The position numbers and the translations under genes were made by a program. From Chitinophagaceae bacterium (GTDB taxonomy: Bacteria > Bacteroidota > Bacteroidia > Chitinophagales > Chitinophagaceae), in assembly GCA_025455245.1 (NCBI GenBank), contig JALOMX010000067.1, forward strand, positions 1 to 8,568: a DNA stretch of 8,568 bases. The letters are read 5' to 3'. This document shows, piece by piece, positions 6,256 to 8,568 of this stretch. The notes below the pieces were generated by a model, which saw only the letters and a list, made by a program, of their open reading frames with translations, did not search any database and was not told the origin of the DNA. Numbering within the stretch: the stretch's first letter is position 1; every line of letters begins with the position of its first letter.

Positions 6256-8023
6256 AGAAATTTATTAAACCAAGGTGAATTTTACTTTGCCTGAAATCAA
6301 GAGGGAGGTCATTTCTTTTGCCCACAGCCCAACTGATATTGATCAGGCTGTTCTTAGTTTCAAGCACCATGCCAAGGCCACTGCCAAAATATGTATGGTC
6401 AAATTGGGTTTCAATATCCTTATATCCGGCGTATCCGGCATCCAGAAATCCAAAGAAATAGGCATTTTTTCCACTGAGCAGCCTTAGTTCAGAAGTTAAT
6501 ACTGCATACCTCCTTGCAAAAATGCTTTCTTCATCAAATCCCCGCAGCAACTTAAATCCGCCAATCTGAAACAGTTCATTCCTGAAATAATTTCCGCTCT
6601 CATAAGTTCCGGCCTGAAGCCCAAGTTTAAACACGGTAGCCCTTCCTAAAGGAAAATATTTTGCGGCATTCAATTTCAACCTGATTTGATAGGTATTCAA
6701 GGCCAGCGAATCGTACAGGTACGAAAAATTGCCCCCGGGGGTTTCCGGATCATTCAGTTCGCTTAATTCAGAACCCGGGGTAATTTTCTTGGTTCCCCCA
6801 AGCAAAAAAATGTTCCACTCGGTACCACGCCGCGGATTAAGCCGGTAATTGGTCGTATTGGATGCATATTCTACACCTAATGAAGTGGCAGCAGTGGCGG
6901 CAAGGTCGGGCAATTTGCGGTTTTCAATTACAAATTGGGTATCCACAGTAGTTACATTGGTATTCTGGTATAAAAACAAAATTTTGCCCGAGCGTGTCAG
7001 CGAAAATTCATAGGGCATTCCAAGCCTTAACTGCAGATTGACAAATTGGGTATCCTTTCTGAATAACTCAAAAGAAAAATCAATCCCGGCTTTTGTTCCG
7101 AACAGGTAGGGCTGATTGTAAAGCAAATTGAGCCTCGGCGACTGATATTGAATCTGTTGCCAATTAACCCCGATGGTTTCACCCAAACGAAATGAATTTC
7201 GTAATAAAATATTGGCATCGCCGGTAATTTGGAGCTTGTTGTCGGGGGTTTGGGTACTGGCAGGCATTAATCCGACCAATACATTTAAAATATTACTTCT
7301 TTTAGGTTTTAAATAAATACTTGCCACACTGCCCGTACCTAACATCTGAAGCTGCCATGGCTGTATTTGTTCGGCAAATGGCATTTCATCAAGCCGTTGA
7401 CCAATCCTGCTAAACTTTGATGCCTGGTAAGGAGATTCAGGCGACAAACCAAGGTATCTGTAAATGAAACCCGGCTGCATTCTGAGTGACCCGGGCTGTG
7501 CAATGCTATCGAATTTATAAAAACTGCCTTTGTCGATTTTCAACTTTCCGCTCAGCAGGTTTCCATTGAGTTGCACGCTGTCGTACCAAACCGAGGCAAA
7601 GGGATATCCATTGTCTCCGAAATAATCAATTACTTTCATTCTGTAATCAACATCTATATCAATCCCGCCCTTTTTTCGTTGGCCATTCAGCGGCAAGCCA
7701 AGTTCCTGTGCAAGGGGAATGTATATCGAATCCACAGAGATATTACCCCATCTGTAGCGCTGCCCCAAAAACAAAACAATCCTTGCTGATGGGCTATCTA
7801 CACTGAAACTGTCAACAGATACCGACAAATATCCCCTGGATAAAAGTTCACCCGGCAACTTACTGACATATTGTTTAAGCAATTCAACATTGGCGAATTT
7901 GGTCTGAATCTTCATGTCCAAAGCGGAACTGTCCACCCGAACTACCTGAAGCTGAACCTGTGCCCTGCATTCAAAAAAAAACAAACAGCCAACCAAAAAA
8001 TATAAAAAGGTAAACCAACGCAT
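6251..8023 (-). CDS. Omp85-superfamily outer-membrane protein, TamA-like (POTRA domains plus beta-barrel)
   Basis: The superfamily inserts or exports proteins at the outer membrane. The start at 8023 gives 590 residues with a clean signal peptide (MRWFTFLYF..., cleavage after CRA-21). The same frame is open to an ATG at 8149, but that adds 42 residues without export features, overlaps hemW on the opposite strand and swallows the promoter candidate. Residues about 24-240 resemble three successive POTRA repeats, with markers LLSRGYLSVSVDS (60-72), DNGYPFASVWYDSV (137-150) and GSFYKFDSI (166-174). The barrel begins near 245, and GGFKLLRGF (488-496) carries the RGF loop-6 motif diagnostic of Omp85 proteins. 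The chain ends in LINFF, a terminal Phe as expected for a beta-signal. Length and domain count fit TamA (about 577 residues in E. coli) better than BamA (about 800, five POTRAs). A LVGC sequence at 10-13 could be read as a lipobox, as in the lipoprotein TamL, but hydrophobic residues after it argue against this. No tamB-like gene is in view. Confidence 0.85.
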   Translation of the reverse strand: MRWFTFLYFLVGCLFFFECRAQVQLQVVRVDSSALDMKIQTKFANVELLKQYVSKLPGELLSRGYLSVSVDSFSVDSPSARIVLFLGQRYRWGNISVDSIYIPLAQELGLPLNGQRKKGGIDIDVDYRMKVIDYFGDNGYPFASVWYDSVQLNGNLLSGKLKIDKGSFYKFDSIAQPGSLRMQPGFIYRYLGLSPESPYQASKFSRIGQRLDEMPFAEQIQPWQLQMLGTGSVASIYLKPKRSNILNVLVGLMPASTQTPDNKLQITGDANILLRNSFRLGETIGVNWQQIQYQSPRLNLLYNQPYLFGTKAGIDFSFELFRKDTQFVNLQLRLGMPYEFSLTRSGKILFLYQNTNVTTVDTQFVIENRKLPDLAATAATSLGVEYASNTTNYRLNPRRGTEWNIFLLGGTKKITPGSELSELNDPETPGGNFSYLYDSLALNTYQIRLKLNAAKYFPLGRATVFKLGLQAGTYESGNYFRNELFQIGGFKLLRGFDEESIFARRYAVLTSELRLLSGKNAYFFGFLDAGYAGYKDIETQFDHTYFGSGLGMVLETKNSLINISWAVGKRNDLPLDFRQSKIHLGLINFF

Positions 8024-8037
8024 CTTAATACTTACCT

Positions 8038-8045
8038 CAAAACTA
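8038..8045 (-). promoter_or_regulatory. Candidate -7 promoter element for the TamA-like gene
   Basis: On the minus strand this reads TAGTTTTG, an exact match to the Bacteroidota -7 consensus TAnnTTTG, with 14 bases between it and the ATG at 8023. The -33 element is degenerate: no TTG lies at the expected distance, only TTT/ATG-like triplets. A transcript beginning near 8033 could not include the upstream ATG at 8149, which supports the 8023 start. Confidence 0.4.
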
Positions 8046-8047
8046 AG

Positions 8048-8074
8048 TTGATGAAAGTATAAACTGCATTTTTG
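8048..8074 (+). promoter_or_regulatory. Candidate Bacteroidota-type promoter for hemW
   Basis: TTG (8048-8050), a 16-base spacer, then CATTTTTG (8067-8074), one mismatch from TAnnTTTG and the same octamer as in the DUF4271 promoter candidate. It would give a leader of only a few bases before the ATG at 8087. The spacer is slightly short, so this is a weak assignment. Confidence 0.28.
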
Positions 8075-8086
8075 CCGGATTATTCT

Positions 8087-8568
8087 ATGGCCGGAATTTA
8101 TATCCATATTCCTTTTTGCAAAAAAGCCTGCCATTATTGCAATTTTCATTTCAGCACATCGCTTTACCGAAAACCCGAATTGATCAAGGCACTGTTGAAA
8201 GAATTAGAAGCCACCGCTTTCCCGGTGGATATGGAAATGGTGCAACCGGCGGAAACGATTTATTTCGGAGGAGGAACGCCAAGCCTTCTGACACCCGGTG
8301 AAATTGAATCTATTTTAGGTTTAATACACAAAAGGTTCAATGTGGCCGAACATGCAGAAATAACACTTGAGGCCAATCCGGATGATATTACACATGAATC
8401 CCTGACCAACTGGAAATTATTGGGTATTAACCGCCTGAGCATAGGCATTCAATCTTTCCGTCAACAGGACCTTGAATGGATGAACCGGGCCCACCATGCC
8501 CGGCAGGCCCTAAATTGTATTGAGCTTGCTCAGGCAAAATCGTTTACCAACCTGAATATCGACCTGAT
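8087..8568 (+). CDS. hemW: HemW, radical SAM heme chaperone / coproporphyrinogen-oxidase-like protein (3' part lost at window edge)
   Basis: HemW is a radical SAM protein related to the oxygen-independent coproporphyrinogen III oxidase HemN. Characterised members bind heme and deliver it to apoproteins instead of acting as the oxidase, although databases often label them HemN. The visible 160 codons begin MAGIYIHIPFC, with the 4Fe-4S motif CxxxCxxC at C11, C15 and C18. The CHYCNF form lacks the fourth cysteine (CxC) typical of true HemN, pointing to HemW. Further family motifs are TIYFGGGTPSLL, EITLEANPDD and NRLSIGIQSF, followed by the start of NLNIDL at the right edge. Full-length members are about 375 residues, so more than half is missing. 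The short N-terminus before YIHIPFC is normal for HemW. It is transcribed divergently from the TamA-like gene across a 63-base spacer, with no clear Shine-Dalgarno. Confidence 0.93.
   Translation, partial: MAGIYIHIPFCKKACHYCNFHFSTSLYRKPELIKALLKELEATAFPVDMEMVQPAETIYFGGGTPSLLTPGEIESILGLIHKRFNVAEHAEITLEANPDDITHESLTNWKLLGINRLSIGIQSFRQQDLEWMNRAHHARQALNCIELAQAKSFTNLNIDL

Noticed and set aside
8024..8149. N-terminal extension of the TamA-like gene from an upstream ATG at 8149
   Set aside because: The added 42 residues would put the signal peptide inside the protein, overlap 63 bases of hemW on the other strand and cover the TAGTTTTG promoter candidate. The ATG at 8023 begins directly at a typical signal peptide.
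1..8568. Mobile element, CRISPR array, tRNA or rRNA
   Set aside because: No direct repeats with regular spacing, transposase motifs, terminal inverted repeats or cloverleaf-like sequence seen on reading; almost all of the window is accounted for by conserved genes.

Overview
The window comes from a member of the Bacteroidota. The clearest evidence is the intact gene order gldK-gldL-gldM-gldN, the core of the type IX secretion system (T9SS) and gliding-motility machinery, which is confined to that phylum. Supporting signs are AT-rich gene spacers, start codons without convincing Shine-Dalgarno sequences, and promoter candidates of the Bacteroidota type (TTTG / TAnnTTTG) rather than sigma70 -35/-10 boxes. 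I cannot name the genus.

Layout from left to right. Positions 1-4209 (minus strand) carry gldK, gldL, gldM and the first 133 codons of gldN, transcribed right to left. GldK is the outer-membrane-anchored lipoprotein, GldL and GldM form the inner-membrane proton-driven motor, and GldN is the periplasmic partner of GldK. A 270-base AT-rich gap (4210-4479) separates them from a second minus-strand pair, 5277-4480 (HemD-like uroporphyrinogen-III synthase) and 6208-5303 (a multi-spanning DUF4271 membrane protein). These two are only 25 bases apart and probably co-transcribed. Upstream again, 8023-6251 (minus) encodes an Omp85-superfamily outer-membrane protein with TamA-like size and architecture. 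A 63-base divergent spacer (8024-8086) separates it from hemW on the plus strand, which runs off the right edge.

How the genes fit together. GldL/GldM couple the proton-motive force to conformational change across the periplasm, where GldM is thought to contact the GldK/GldN ring below the outer membrane. The residues recalled as important for the motor (a Glu in GldL TM2, an Arg just before the GldM TM helix) are present, so the motor looks functional. The Omp85 protein is also an envelope-biogenesis protein, but nothing in the sequence ties it directly to T9SS. HemD-like and HemW both belong to tetrapyrrole/heme metabolism, but they lie on opposite strands and are not one operon.

I see no mobile elements, CRISPR arrays, tRNAs, rRNAs or obvious horizontally acquired DNA. 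This is a conserved core region. The least understood parts are the DUF4271/HemD pair and the TamA-like protein.
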